From Sphingopyxis panaciterrulae (GTDB taxonomy: Bacteria; Pseudomonadota; Alphaproteobacteria; Sphingomonadales; Sphingomonadaceae), in assembly GCF_014199295.1 (NCBI RefSeq), contig NZ_JACIJH010000002.1, positions 124,001 through 188,000 of the forward strand: DNA of 64,000 nucleotides. Reading direction: 5' to 3'. Position 1 is the stretch's first letter; each line of letters opens with the position of its first letter. Below, in pieces: positions 34,038-42,000 of this stretch. The notes under the pieces are model-generated. The model made no database searches. It saw nothing but the letters and a program-made list of their open reading frames with translations, and was not told the origin of the DNA. Position numbers and translations under genes: made by a program.

Positions 34038-36692
34038 TCAGAAGCGGAGGCGGGCTCCGACGTAGAATTGGCGGCCATTGTCGTAGATCGCGCGCGGGCG
34101 GGTCGTCGTGCCCGAATATTGTACGATCTTTTCGTTGGTCAGATTGATGGCATCCGCGGTCAGCGCGATATTGTCGGTGAGCTGGACGCTGAACGACGCG
34201 TCGAGCGATTCGGTCGCGGCCTGGTTGAGCGATGCCGCGCGGTCGATGTTGATGAAGAATTTCGACCGGTAATTATAGGACAGTCGCGCGCTGAGCAGAT
34301 CGTCCTCATAGAAGCCGGTCAGGTTGAGCGCATGCTTCGAATTGCCGGGGATGGGGTCGCCATTGTCGGCCTTGGCATTCGAATAGGTGTAGTTGGCGAG
34401 GATGCCGAACCCGCCCCAGATCGGCCGCGAGACCTGCAATTCGATGCCCTTGTTGGTACCGCCGGGGCCGTTGACCGGCCGGTTGACGACATAGGGGCAG
34501 TCGTAAAGGCCGGTTTCGCCCGTCGGAGTGCAGCTTGCGGGCTGCGTGCCGGGCAGGAACTGGCCGGGGAAGACCTCGGTCGTGCTGCCGTTGACGACGT
34601 AGGAGATGATGTCCTTGTAATAGAGCGCGAGCGCGACGATCGTCTCGCGGTCGGGATACCATTCGATCGACATATCATATTGATTGGCGCGAAAGGGCTG
34701 CAGATCGGGGTTGCCGCCGGTCGCGGTCAGCGTGGTGCCGTTGAGGTTGATGCCCGGGGCGATCTGCGCGAAATTGGCGCGCGCGACCGTCCGTCCGGCG
34801 GCGAAGCGGGCGACCAGATCATCGGTCACGTTGACGCGCAGGTTCACGCTGGGCAGCACGTCGGTATAGGCCGACTTGACCGTCAGCGGCGTATAGTCGC
34901 CGAAGGGGCTTTCGTTGGTCGGGGCCGGACCGCCGAGAATATTGCCCGAGGCGGTCTGTTCGGTGCGGATCACGCGGACGCCGACATTGGCGTCCCAGCC
35001 CTGGCCGCCCAGCTTGGCCATCGCATAGCCGCCATAGGTCTTTTCGTTGACCTGGAAGGTCGAGCCCGGAACTACATAGCGGGTGCGGTTTGCGGCCGGC
35101 TGGGCGCGGAAGATCGATTCGAGCGCGGCGCGATCGACCGTCCAATAATCGGTCAGCGTGTCCGGCTGGGCGATATTGTCGAGGAAATCATCAGGCGTCG
35201 TCCCGCCCACGAAATCAGCGGCGGTGCAGGGCGCCGCGCCGCAGGCGAGCGGCAGAAAGGCGCCCCCGTCGGTGCTCATCCACAGCGACCCGCGGTCGTG
35301 ATCGGTATATTTGACACCGAACTTCAGCGCCTGCACCGGGCCCCATTCGACGCCGTGCTGATAATCGAGATAGGCATATTTCTCTTCGTCATCGCTCTGC
35401 ACCGTCGGCAGGCGCGCGAAGTCGATGAGCATGCCGGCGGGCGAGGTCGGGTCGGGGCTGGTGAAGGAAACCTGCGGCGCGCGGCCGCGCAAGTCATAGC
35501 TGAACGAGCCCGGCGCCGCGGTTTCGAGGAAATATTCGTTGACGGTGTCGCCGTTGGCGCGCGTCCAGCCCGCCTTGACGTGCAGGAAGCTGTTGTCGCC
35601 GCTGTGCCAGGTCAGGTCGAAATCGCCGGCCATCGTCTCGGCATAGGCCTCGCGCGCGATCGCGTCATAGACCACCGCCCGGCTGCCCGGCAGCGAGGTG
35701 ACGGTCCCCGCGACGACTGTGTCGTCGACCACCGTCGCATCGGTCAGCGCGCCGCCATCGCCAAGCGCGCGATCGGGCCAGGCGAGATAGTTCTGGTTGA
35801 AATTGTCGGCGTTGAACCGGGAATAGAGGCCGGTGACGTTGATCTCGATCGCGTCGCTCGGCCGGAACTGGAGGCCGATATTGGCGCCGTAGCGCTCGCG
35901 TTCCTGGGTGAAGAGCGGCGAGCCGATCAGCGTCGGCACCCCATTGGTGCCCGCCGCGCCGCCGGGGGTCGAATAACCGAGCACCTCGATGCCGTCGCGG
36001 CGCGTCTGGCGCTTCTGATAAATGCCGCCGATCAGGATACCGAAGGTCTCGGCCGCATTCTTCCAGCTCACCATGCCCGAAAGCTGGGGATCGACGGCGT
36101 CGGCGCGGTCGGCGTAGACGAGCTGGGCTGACGCGGAGAGGGAGAAGGGATCGAGGTCGAGCGGGTTGCGCGTATGGACGTTGATCGTCCCGCCGACGCC
36201 GCCTTCCTCGACATCCGCCTGCGGGCTCTTGTACACCTCGATCCGGCCGACGATCTCGGCGGGCAGGGTCAGATAGTTGAAGCTGCGGGTCGAATCGAGC
36301 TGGTCGAGGATGAACCAGTCGGCGGTCGCGATTGCGTGGCCGTTGACCAGCGTCTTGGTCAGGTTGGGCGCGGTGCCGCGCAGCGACACGCGCTCGCCCT
36401 CGCCGAACTCGCGATTGACGACGATGCCGGGTACGCGCTGAAGCGCCTCGGCGACATTCTTGTCGGGAAATTTGCCGATATCTTCCGCGCTGATGACGTC
36501 GGCGATCACATCCGAATCGCGCTTGGCCTCGATCGACTGACGGAGCGCACCGCGAATGCCGGTGACGACGATTTCGGAATCGGCGCTGTCGGCCTCTGGC
36601 GCTGTCGGCCCATCCTGGGCCTGCGCGGGGACCGCCGCCAGGAGCATGGTGAAGGCGCTCGCCGACGCCATCATACGTATTGTATTGGTCAT
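34038..36692 (-). CDS. TonB-dependent outer-membrane receptor
   Basis: Outer-membrane receptor of 884 aa. A signal peptide covers residues 1-26 (ending AVPAQAQD). It is followed by a TonB-box/plug of the kind found in Caulobacter, Xanthomonas and sphingomonads: SEIVVTGIRGALRQSIEAKR, then IGKFPDKNVAEALQRVPGI, then GVGGTINVHTRNPLDL. The barrel ends in GARLRF with a C-terminal Phe. Receptors with this plug are often linked to sugars or other organic nutrients; nothing next to it identifies the ligand. A strong AT-rich promoter region with a direct repeat precedes it. Confidence 0.94.
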   Translation of the reverse strand: MTNTIRMMASASAFTMLLAAVPAQAQDGPTAPEADSADSEIVVTGIRGALRQSIEAKRDSDVIADVISAEDIGKFPDKNVAEALQRVPGIVVNREFGEGERVSLRGTAPNLTKTLVNGHAIATADWFILDQLDSTRSFNYLTLPAEIVGRIEVYKSPQADVEEGGVGGTINVHTRNPLDLDPFSLSASAQLVYADRADAVDPQLSGMVSWKNAAETFGILIGGIYQKRQTRRDGIEVLGYSTPGGAAGTNGVPTLIGSPLFTQERERYGANIGLQFRPSDAIEINVTGLYSRFNADNFNQNYLAWPDRALGDGGALTDATVVDDTVVAGTVTSLPGSRAVVYDAIAREAYAETMAGDFDLTWHSGDNSFLHVKAGWTRANGDTVNEYFLETAAPGSFSYDLRGRAPQVSFTSPDPTSPAGMLIDFARLPTVQSDDEEKYAYLDYQHGVEWGPVQALKFGVKYTDHDRGSLWMSTDGGAFLPLACGAAPCTAADFVGGTTPDDFLDNIAQPDTLTDYWTVDRAALESIFRAQPAANRTRYVVPGSTFQVNEKTYGGYAMAKLGGQGWDANVGVRVIRTEQTASGNILGGPAPTNESPFGDYTPLTVKSAYTDVLPSVNLRVNVTDDLVARFAAGRTVARANFAQIAPGINLNGTTLTATGGNPDLQPFRANQYDMSIEWYPDRETIVALALYYKDIISYVVNGSTTEVFPGQFLPGTQPASCTPTGETGLYDCPYVVNRPVNGPGGTNKGIELQVSRPIWGGFGILANYTYSNAKADNGDPIPGNSKHALNLTGFYEDDLLSARLSYNYRSKFFINIDRAASLNQAATESLDASFSVQLTDNIALTADAINLTNEKIVQYSGTTTRPRAIYDNGRQFYVGARLRF

Positions 36693-36743
36693 GTCGCTCT
36701 CCCTTTTTGTCGCACTATTTATATTTGGCTGATTTACGTGAGA

Positions 36744-36835
36744 AAAATATAATTTCTGCGGCGCGCGTCAAGAGATTTTCCGCGCCCTCTTCGGCGAGGG
36801 TGCGAAGCTTCGGTTTTTATTGGTTCTTTATTGGT
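36744..36835 (-). promoter_or_regulatory. Promoter region of the TonB-dependent receptor
   Basis: On the minus strand TTGACG (36766-36771) and TATTTT (36744-36749) are spaced by 16 nt. Further upstream ACCAATAAA occurs twice as a direct repeat (36816-36824 and 36827-36835), 11 bp apart, so on one face of the helix. This may be an activator site. The 200-bp gap to ligD contains no gene. Confidence 0.5.
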
Positions 36836-36894
36836 ATTGATAGAGGGGATAATGGATGAGGTTCGCCACGCGGCGATGAGGCGTGCCTTCGACT

Positions 36895-39414
36895 CTAGAA
36901 ATCGGGCAGCGTCTGGTTCGCGAAACCCCAACCCCTGAGTTCGGCGCTCGCGGCGCGGTCCAGGAGGTCATCGGCGTCGGCGATCGTCCAGTGACCGGGG
37001 CTGTCGATGTCGGCGAGCGCATCCCAGCCGGTCGGCGTGGCAACGGGCGCGCCTTTCCGGGCGCGCGCGGAGTAGGGCATGATCGCGGTGCTGCCGCGCT
37101 GGTTGCGTAGCCAGTCGATGAAGATCTTGCCCTTGCGCTTCGCCTTGCTCATCGTCGCGGTGAAGCGGTCGGGTTCGGCGATGCTCAGCGCCTCGGCGAA
37201 GCGTTTGGAGAAATCCTTGTGCGCGTCCCAGTCGTGACCGGGATCGAGCGGCACGACGATGTGCACGCCCTTGCCGCCCGAGAGCATCGCGAAGCTGACG
37301 AGCCCGATATCGGCGAGTTGGCGCCTCAGGTCGGCGGCCGCCTTCTTGACGTCGGCGAAATTCAGCCCTTCGTCGGGGTCGAGGTCGAAAACCATGCGAT
37401 CGGGCTTTTCGACCGCGTCGACGTGGCTGCCCCAGCCGTGGAATTCGATCGTGCCCATCTGGACGCAGGCGAGGATGCCGTTCGCATCCTCGACATAGAG
37501 ATAATCCTCGACCCCGCCGTCCTTCTCGCGGATCGGAACATGGTGGACATGATCGCCGAAGCTGCCCGAATCATGCTTCTGGAAGAAGCATTGCTTGGCG
37601 CGCCCCTGCGGGCAGCGGACGAGGCTGACCGGGCGTCGCGCCATGTACGGAAGCATGATCGGCGCGACCGCGGCATAATAGTCGGTGAGGTCGCCCTTGG
37701 TCGCTTTGGTTTCGGGAAAGATCACGCGGCTGCGATTGCTGATCACCACGTCGGTAGTGGGTGCGGGAGCCGCCTCGCGGATTTCGGGAGTCACGTTCCT
37801 GGCCTCCTTGTCGGCGCGCAGGCCGACGAAGCTTGCATGGCGGACCGAGCCGCTGGCGGTATATTCCGCAAAGGCGATTTCGGCGACGAGGTCGGGCTTC
37901 AGCCAGCGGACATGGCGCGCCGCGGCCGGCTCGACCGCGAGCGGGGCCGTCTTGCGCGCACGGCTCTCGAACTTGCTTGCGAGCATCGCCATCGTGTCGG
38001 CGTCGAAGCCGGTGCCGACATTGCCCTTGTAGACAAGCGCGCCGTCCTCGTGCTGGGCGAGGAGTAGCGAGGCGAAGGGGCGCGCCTTCGCCGACGAAGG
38101 CTTCCAGCCGACCAGGACGAACTCCTGGCGGCGGGTGCATTTGACCTTCACCCAGCTACGCGTGCGGCGACCCACATAGGCGGCGTCGGCGCGTTTCGAG
38201 ATGATGCCCTCCTGCGCCGCGCCGCATAACGCGTCATAGAGGCGCTCGCCGGCGCCGATGACATGGTCGGCGACGGCGATTGGCGGCGCGGCGTCGCGCA
38301 GCAGCGCTTCCAGCCGCTCCTTGCGTTCGAGATTGCCGAGTTTGACGAGCGATTTCCTGTCCCGTTCGAGCAGGTCGAAGGCGAAGAAATGAAGCTCGGT
38401 CTTCGCATCCTGCGCGCCGTGACCGCGCTTGAGCACGGCCTGGAGCGCGGAGAAATCGGGATTGCCCCGCGCGTCATAGGCCACGATCTCGCCGTCGATC
38501 AGGCAGGGAGGCAGGCCGAGCGCTGCGATGCGTTCGGCGAGCGGCGCGAATTTGTCGGTCCAGTCGAGGCCGCTGCGGGTGTAGACGACGACCGCGCGCC
38601 CCGCCGCGGCGACGAGCGCGCGGTAGCCGTCATATTTGATCTCGTGGAACCAGTCGTTGCCGCTGGGTACCGCATCGACGAGGGTCGCGAGCTGGAGCGG
38701 GCGGAATTTGGGCGGCTTGCCCTTCGGCGCGGCGGTCCGGGCGATCTTTTCATTATGCGTCGCGGCCGCCTTCATCTTCTTTGCAAAGGCGGCGCCCTTC
38801 GCGCCCTTCAGCGACTGTTCGCCGCCCGCGTCGCCGGCGATCTCGGCCATGGTGCGGCCCGTGAGGACGCTGGTGAGGTGGCGGCCGGTCAGTTCGTCGC
38901 TGCCGCCGGCATAGGCGTCGTCGATCTTTCGCAGCAGCCAGTTCTCGCGCTTTTCGCCGGGGCGCGGCTTCATGCGGACGAGCAGCCATTCGCCTTTCAT
39001 CCGCTCGCCGTCGAGGGTGAAATGCAGGTGGCCCTTCTCGATGTCCTTCGCGCTTTTGTCTTCGACCGGCGCCCAGGTGCCGCGGTCCCACAGCATCACC
39101 GTGCCGCCGCCATATTCGCCTTTGGGGATCGCGCCCTCGAAATCGGCATAGGCCATCGGATGATCCTCGGTCCGCACCGCGAGGCGCTTGTCGGCGGGGT
39201 CGGCGCTCGGCCCCTTGGTCACCGCCCAGCTCTTGAGCACGCCGTCCGCTTCGAGCCGGAAATCGTAATGGAGCCGTGTTGCGTCATGCTTCTGGACGAT
39301 GAAGCGATGCCGTGTCTGACGTTTCTCGCCTTTCGCGACCTCGCCCGCGGGTTCGGGGGTCAGCTTGAAATCGCGCTTCTTCCTATATTGGGCGAGGGGG
39401 TCGGCGCTGGCCAC
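36895..39414 (-). CDS. ligD: ATP-dependent DNA ligase D (NHEJ)
   Basis: Three-domain end-joining enzyme of 839 aa, started by GTG 1 nt after the ku stop. The N-terminal phosphoesterase domain (about 30-180) contains HRFIVQKHDATRLHYDFRLE and GEYGGGTVMLWDRG. The central ligase (about 235-520) has the nucleotidyl-lysine motif FHEIKYDGYRAL near residue 260 and CLIDGEIVAYD. The C-terminal primase-polymerase (about 545-820) has FFQKHDSGSFGDHVHHV, RMVFDLDPDEGLNFADV (the catalytic DxD) and SGGKGVHIVVPL. All domains look complete, in the PE-LIG-POL order. It works with Ku, encoded just upstream, in repair of double-strand breaks. Confidence 0.97.
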   Translation of the reverse strand: MASADPLAQYRKKRDFKLTPEPAGEVAKGEKRQTRHRFIVQKHDATRLHYDFRLEADGVLKSWAVTKGPSADPADKRLAVRTEDHPMAYADFEGAIPKGEYGGGTVMLWDRGTWAPVEDKSAKDIEKGHLHFTLDGERMKGEWLLVRMKPRPGEKRENWLLRKIDDAYAGGSDELTGRHLTSVLTGRTMAEIAGDAGGEQSLKGAKGAAFAKKMKAAATHNEKIARTAAPKGKPPKFRPLQLATLVDAVPSGNDWFHEIKYDGYRALVAAAGRAVVVYTRSGLDWTDKFAPLAERIAALGLPPCLIDGEIVAYDARGNPDFSALQAVLKRGHGAQDAKTELHFFAFDLLERDRKSLVKLGNLERKERLEALLRDAAPPIAVADHVIGAGERLYDALCGAAQEGIISKRADAAYVGRRTRSWVKVKCTRRQEFVLVGWKPSSAKARPFASLLLAQHEDGALVYKGNVGTGFDADTMAMLASKFESRARKTAPLAVEPAAARHVRWLKPDLVAEIAFAEYTASGSVRHASFVGLRADKEARNVTPEIREAAPAPTTDVVISNRSRVIFPETKATKGDLTDYYAAVAPIMLPYMARRPVSLVRCPQGRAKQCFFQKHDSGSFGDHVHHVPIREKDGGVEDYLYVEDANGILACVQMGTIEFHGWGSHVDAVEKPDRMVFDLDPDEGLNFADVKKAAADLRRQLADIGLVSFAMLSGGKGVHIVVPLDPGHDWDAHKDFSKRFAEALSIAEPDRFTATMSKAKRKGKIFIDWLRNQRGSTAIMPYSARARKGAPVATPTGWDALADIDSPGHWTIADADDLLDRAASAELRGWGFANQTLPDF

Positions 39415-39415
39415 G

Positions 39416-40288
39416 TCACGCGCGCTTCCTGGCCGGCGTCTTCCTTGCGGGCGTCTTCTTCGCTGGGGGCTTCTTCTTCGCGGTGGCGGGCTTCTTCTTG
39501 CCCTCGACCGACGCGCGGAGCGCCGCCATCAGGTCGATGACGTTCGATCCGGTGCCGATGTCGGCGGGTTCCTCGACATCCTCCAGCACGCGCTTGCCCT
39601 TGGCCTTCGCCTTCTTGGCGATCACGCGCTTCAGCGCGTCGACATAATGATTGTGATAGTCCGCGGCGTCGAACGTGCCGGTCTTCTTGTCGATCAGAGT
39701 CTCGGCGAGGTCGAGCAGGTCGACGTCGGGCTTCGTGGTGCCAATGTCGCGGAAATAGCCCGCCGCCCTGTTCACTTCGTCGGCGTAGCGCAGCACTTCG
39801 AGGACGAGGCCCTTGCCGCAGGGGCGCAAAGCCACGAGTTGTTCCTGCCCGCGCAGCGCGAGCTGACCGAGTCCGACCTTGTGCGTGCGCTTCAGCGCCT
39901 CGCGCAGGACGATATAGGCCTCCTCGGCCAGTTCGTCGGCGGGGACGACGTAATAGGGCTTCTCATAATAGAGGATGTCGATCTCTCCCTTGTCGACGAA
40001 CTGGACGAGTTCGAGCGTATGCTTGCTCTTCAGCTTGACCGCCTCGATCTCCTCTTCGTCGAGCAGGACGTAATTGCCCTTCGACAGCTCGTAACCCTTG
40101 ACGATGTCATCGCGGTCGATCGGGCCGATGCCGGGAACGACCTTTTCATATTTGATCGGCTTGCCGCTCGGCTCGTGAATCTGGCGGAAGCTGATGCTCG
40201 CGCCCGACCGGGTCGCGGGATAGATTTCAACGGGGATCGACACCAGCGCGAGCCGGATCTGCCCCTTCCAATAGGCGCGCGCGGCCAT
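39416..40288 (-). CDS. ku: Ku homodimeric end-binding protein (NHEJ)
   Basis: Bacterial Ku of 290 aa that threads on DNA ends and recruits LigD. The Ku core runs from WKGQIRLALVSIPVEIYPAT through HEPSGKPIKYEKVVPGIGPI to the bridge region near residue 200. The C-terminal 30 residues are a lysine/proline/alanine tail (KKKPATAKKKPPAKKTPARK), the basic extension found in many alphaproteobacterial Ku proteins and thought to bind DNA. The stop TGA is followed by one base and then the GTG of ligD, so the pair is an operon. It is divergent from the hemerythrin-like gene. Confidence 0.97.
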   Translation of the reverse strand: MAARAYWKGQIRLALVSIPVEIYPATRSGASISFRQIHEPSGKPIKYEKVVPGIGPIDRDDIVKGYELSKGNYVLLDEEEIEAVKLKSKHTLELVQFVDKGEIDILYYEKPYYVVPADELAEEAYIVLREALKRTHKVGLGQLALRGQEQLVALRPCGKGLVLEVLRYADEVNRAAGYFRDIGTTKPDVDLLDLAETLIDKKTGTFDAADYHNHYVDALKRVIAKKAKAKGKRVLEDVEEPADIGTGSNVIDLMAALRASVEGKKKPATAKKKPPAKKTPARKTPARKRA

Positions 40289-40444
40289 CCTATGTCCTTT
40301 CGCTGTCGTCCGGAGTCCAAATGATCGGATGCGCCGCCGGGTTCCCGGCCGGATGGAATCAGGCGGCTTCGTTTACGGTAGTTTCATGGCCGCGCCGCTA
40401 TAGGCGGCGGCGAGGGGCCGCTCGCATCGGGAACGCCATTGCAG

Positions 40445-40927
40445 ATGGGACCGGAAATGCGCCGGCTGCGTGCCGAGCATAGCGACCTGGCGATGCTGGG
40501 GAAGGCGATGTGCGCTCTGGTTGCGGCGCCCGAGCCACCGCCCAATGATGAGATCGAGGCGCTGCGCGCACGCCTGCGCGACACGCTGGTCCGTCATCTG
40601 AAATGCGAGGATTGGGCGCTCTATCCGCGTCTCGCCGCAAGCGGCGACCCGGCGCTGGCCGAGCTAGCGAGCCGGTTCGCGGCAGAGGTCGGCGGAATCG
40701 GCCTGCGTTTCGCCGAATATGACGCTGATTGGTCCTCCGAGCGGGTCGCTGCCGACTGGCCCCGCTTTTGCGATGCCAGCCGCGGGATGATCGAGGAACT
40801 GGCCGGGCGGATCGTACGCGAGGAACGCGACCTCTATCCGGCTGCGGAGGCGCTGGGCGACATCGGGCCGCCCGCGGCTCGCCGGATGCTTCTCCGCGCC
40901 GGAGCCGACGACACGACCGACGCTTGA
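40445..40927 (+). CDS. Hemerythrin-like (HHE) protein
   Basis: Helical protein of 160 aa from the ATG at 40445 (a TTG at 40439 and an ATG at 40457 are also possible; no ribosome-binding site decides). RRLRAEHSDLAMLGKAMCAL and LRDTLVRHLKCEDWALYPRL carry the first histidines and the HxxxE-type iron ligands of the hemerythrin HHE domain. REERDLYPAAEAL provides a later carboxylate set. One expected histidine near position 120 is not obvious, so metal binding is unproven. Such proteins may bind a di-iron centre for oxygen or NO sensing. It is divergent from ku. Confidence 0.75.
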   Translation: MGPEMRRLRAEHSDLAMLGKAMCALVAAPEPPPNDEIEALRARLRDTLVRHLKCEDWALYPRLAASGDPALAELASRFAAEVGGIGLRFAEYDADWSSERVAADWPRFCDASRGMIEELAGRIVREERDLYPAAEALGDIGPPAARRMLLRAGADDTTDA

Positions 40928-40978
40928 TTTGCGATCTCCGCTCGCCTAGCCGCGCAGCAGAGATTTGGAGATCAACCC

Positions 40979-41251
40979 ATGACCGATACGCCGCCCGACC
41001 ATCTGTCGACCAACCCGCGCTCGCCCCATTTCGACATGGAGGTGCTGCAGCGCGGCATCGGCATTCGTTTCAAGGGCAAGGAACGCACCGACGTCGAGGA
41101 ATATTCGATCTCGGAAGGCTGGATTCGTGTCGCCGCAGGCAAGTCGAAGGACCGTTTCGGTCAGCCGATGACGATCAAGCTGTCGGGCGAGGTCGAGGCC
41201 TGGTTCGAGGATGCCGCAGGCGAGGATTCCGAAGGCGGCGAGGAAGCCTGA
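40979..41251 (+). CDS. DUF3297 family protein
   Basis: Short 90-aa protein of the DUF3297 family, common in alpha- and gammaproteobacteria and of unknown function. The conserved body is visible: PPDHLSTNPRSPHFDMEVLQ, then RGIGIRFKGKERTDVEEY, then KSKDRFGQPMTIKLSG. The tail is acidic (EDSEGGEE). A TTTGGAG site lies about 9 nt before the ATG. It is monocistronic and converges on the CHAP gene, whose stop is 10 nt away. Confidence 0.9.
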   Translation: MTDTPPDHLSTNPRSPHFDMEVLQRGIGIRFKGKERTDVEEYSISEGWIRVAAGKSKDRFGQPMTIKLSGEVEAWFEDAAGEDSEGGEEA

Positions 41252-41261
41252 TCCGTAAGCC

Positions 41262-41831
41262 CTAATTGCCCAGCGACGCCGCGACCAGTTCGAGGCCGTT
41301 GCCGGGCTTCCAGTCGTTCTTCGCCCACACCGGTTCGTCATAGCCGGGCCGCGGATTGTCACCGCCGGCGTTGGGGTAGATGAAGCCCTGCACCGGATTG
41401 GTGCGGGTGCCGAGGTCGCCGATCGGGGCGTACCAGACGCGCACGAGGCTCCAGTCGCCGGCGTCGCTGACATCGACAACGCGGACGTTGCGTTCGATCT
41501 GGCCGCGACGGCCGTGGATCGGCGACCAGTTGGAATGGCTGATCAGGATTTCGCGATCGCCGACGATCTTTTCGACCACCGCGACATGGCCCAGCGGCAT
41601 ACCGCGCGTTCCGGCGAAGGCCATCACCGCGCCTTCGCGGGGTTCCTGGCCGCGGTCGTAGTCGCCCGCTGCCTGCGCCCACCAGGTCTTGGCATTGCCG
41701 TATATTTCGATGCCCGTTTCGGCGCGGGCGAAGGGAACGCACTGAAGCGCCGCGGCCGGCGTGCTGGTCATCAGGCCCGCGAGCATCAGCAAGGATGCGG
41801 CGGCGGCACCGAAAAAGCGACGAACGGGCAT
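41262..41831 (-). CDS. Secreted CHAP-domain amidase/endopeptidase
   Basis: Probable peptidoglycan-cleaving enzyme of 189 aa. A signal peptide covers residues 1-28 (ending TPAAALQ). The CHAP catalytic cysteine is Cys31 in LQCVPFAR and the histidine is His82 in GMPLGHVAVVEKI. WWAQAAGDYDRGQEPREGAV between them is typical of the small one-domain CHAP proteins of sphingomonads and rhizobia. SHSNWSP carries the possible third active-site residue. No cell-wall-binding domain is present. The enzyme would act in the periplasm on murein peptides. Confidence 0.9.
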   Translation of the reverse strand: MPVRRFFGAAAASLLMLAGLMTSTPAAALQCVPFARAETGIEIYGNAKTWWAQAAGDYDRGQEPREGAVMAFAGTRGMPLGHVAVVEKIVGDREILISHSNWSPIHGRRGQIERNVRVVDVSDAGDWSLVRVWYAPIGDLGTRTNPVQGFIYPNAGGDNPRPGYDEPVWAKNDWKPGNGLELVAASLGN

Positions 41832-42000
41832 GAAAGGCGACCCCCCATTGGCTTGTCTTCAAGCGTTGGAGGCTGTTTGCGCGTGGTCGCTGGAAGCCGC
41901 CAGCCACCGCGCGACGAACCGCTGGATCGCTGCGGTGGGCTGTGGAACCTTTTGTTAAGCGTCTCTTTTCGTCGTGCGGGTGGGGCAGGTCGTCGTTGAT

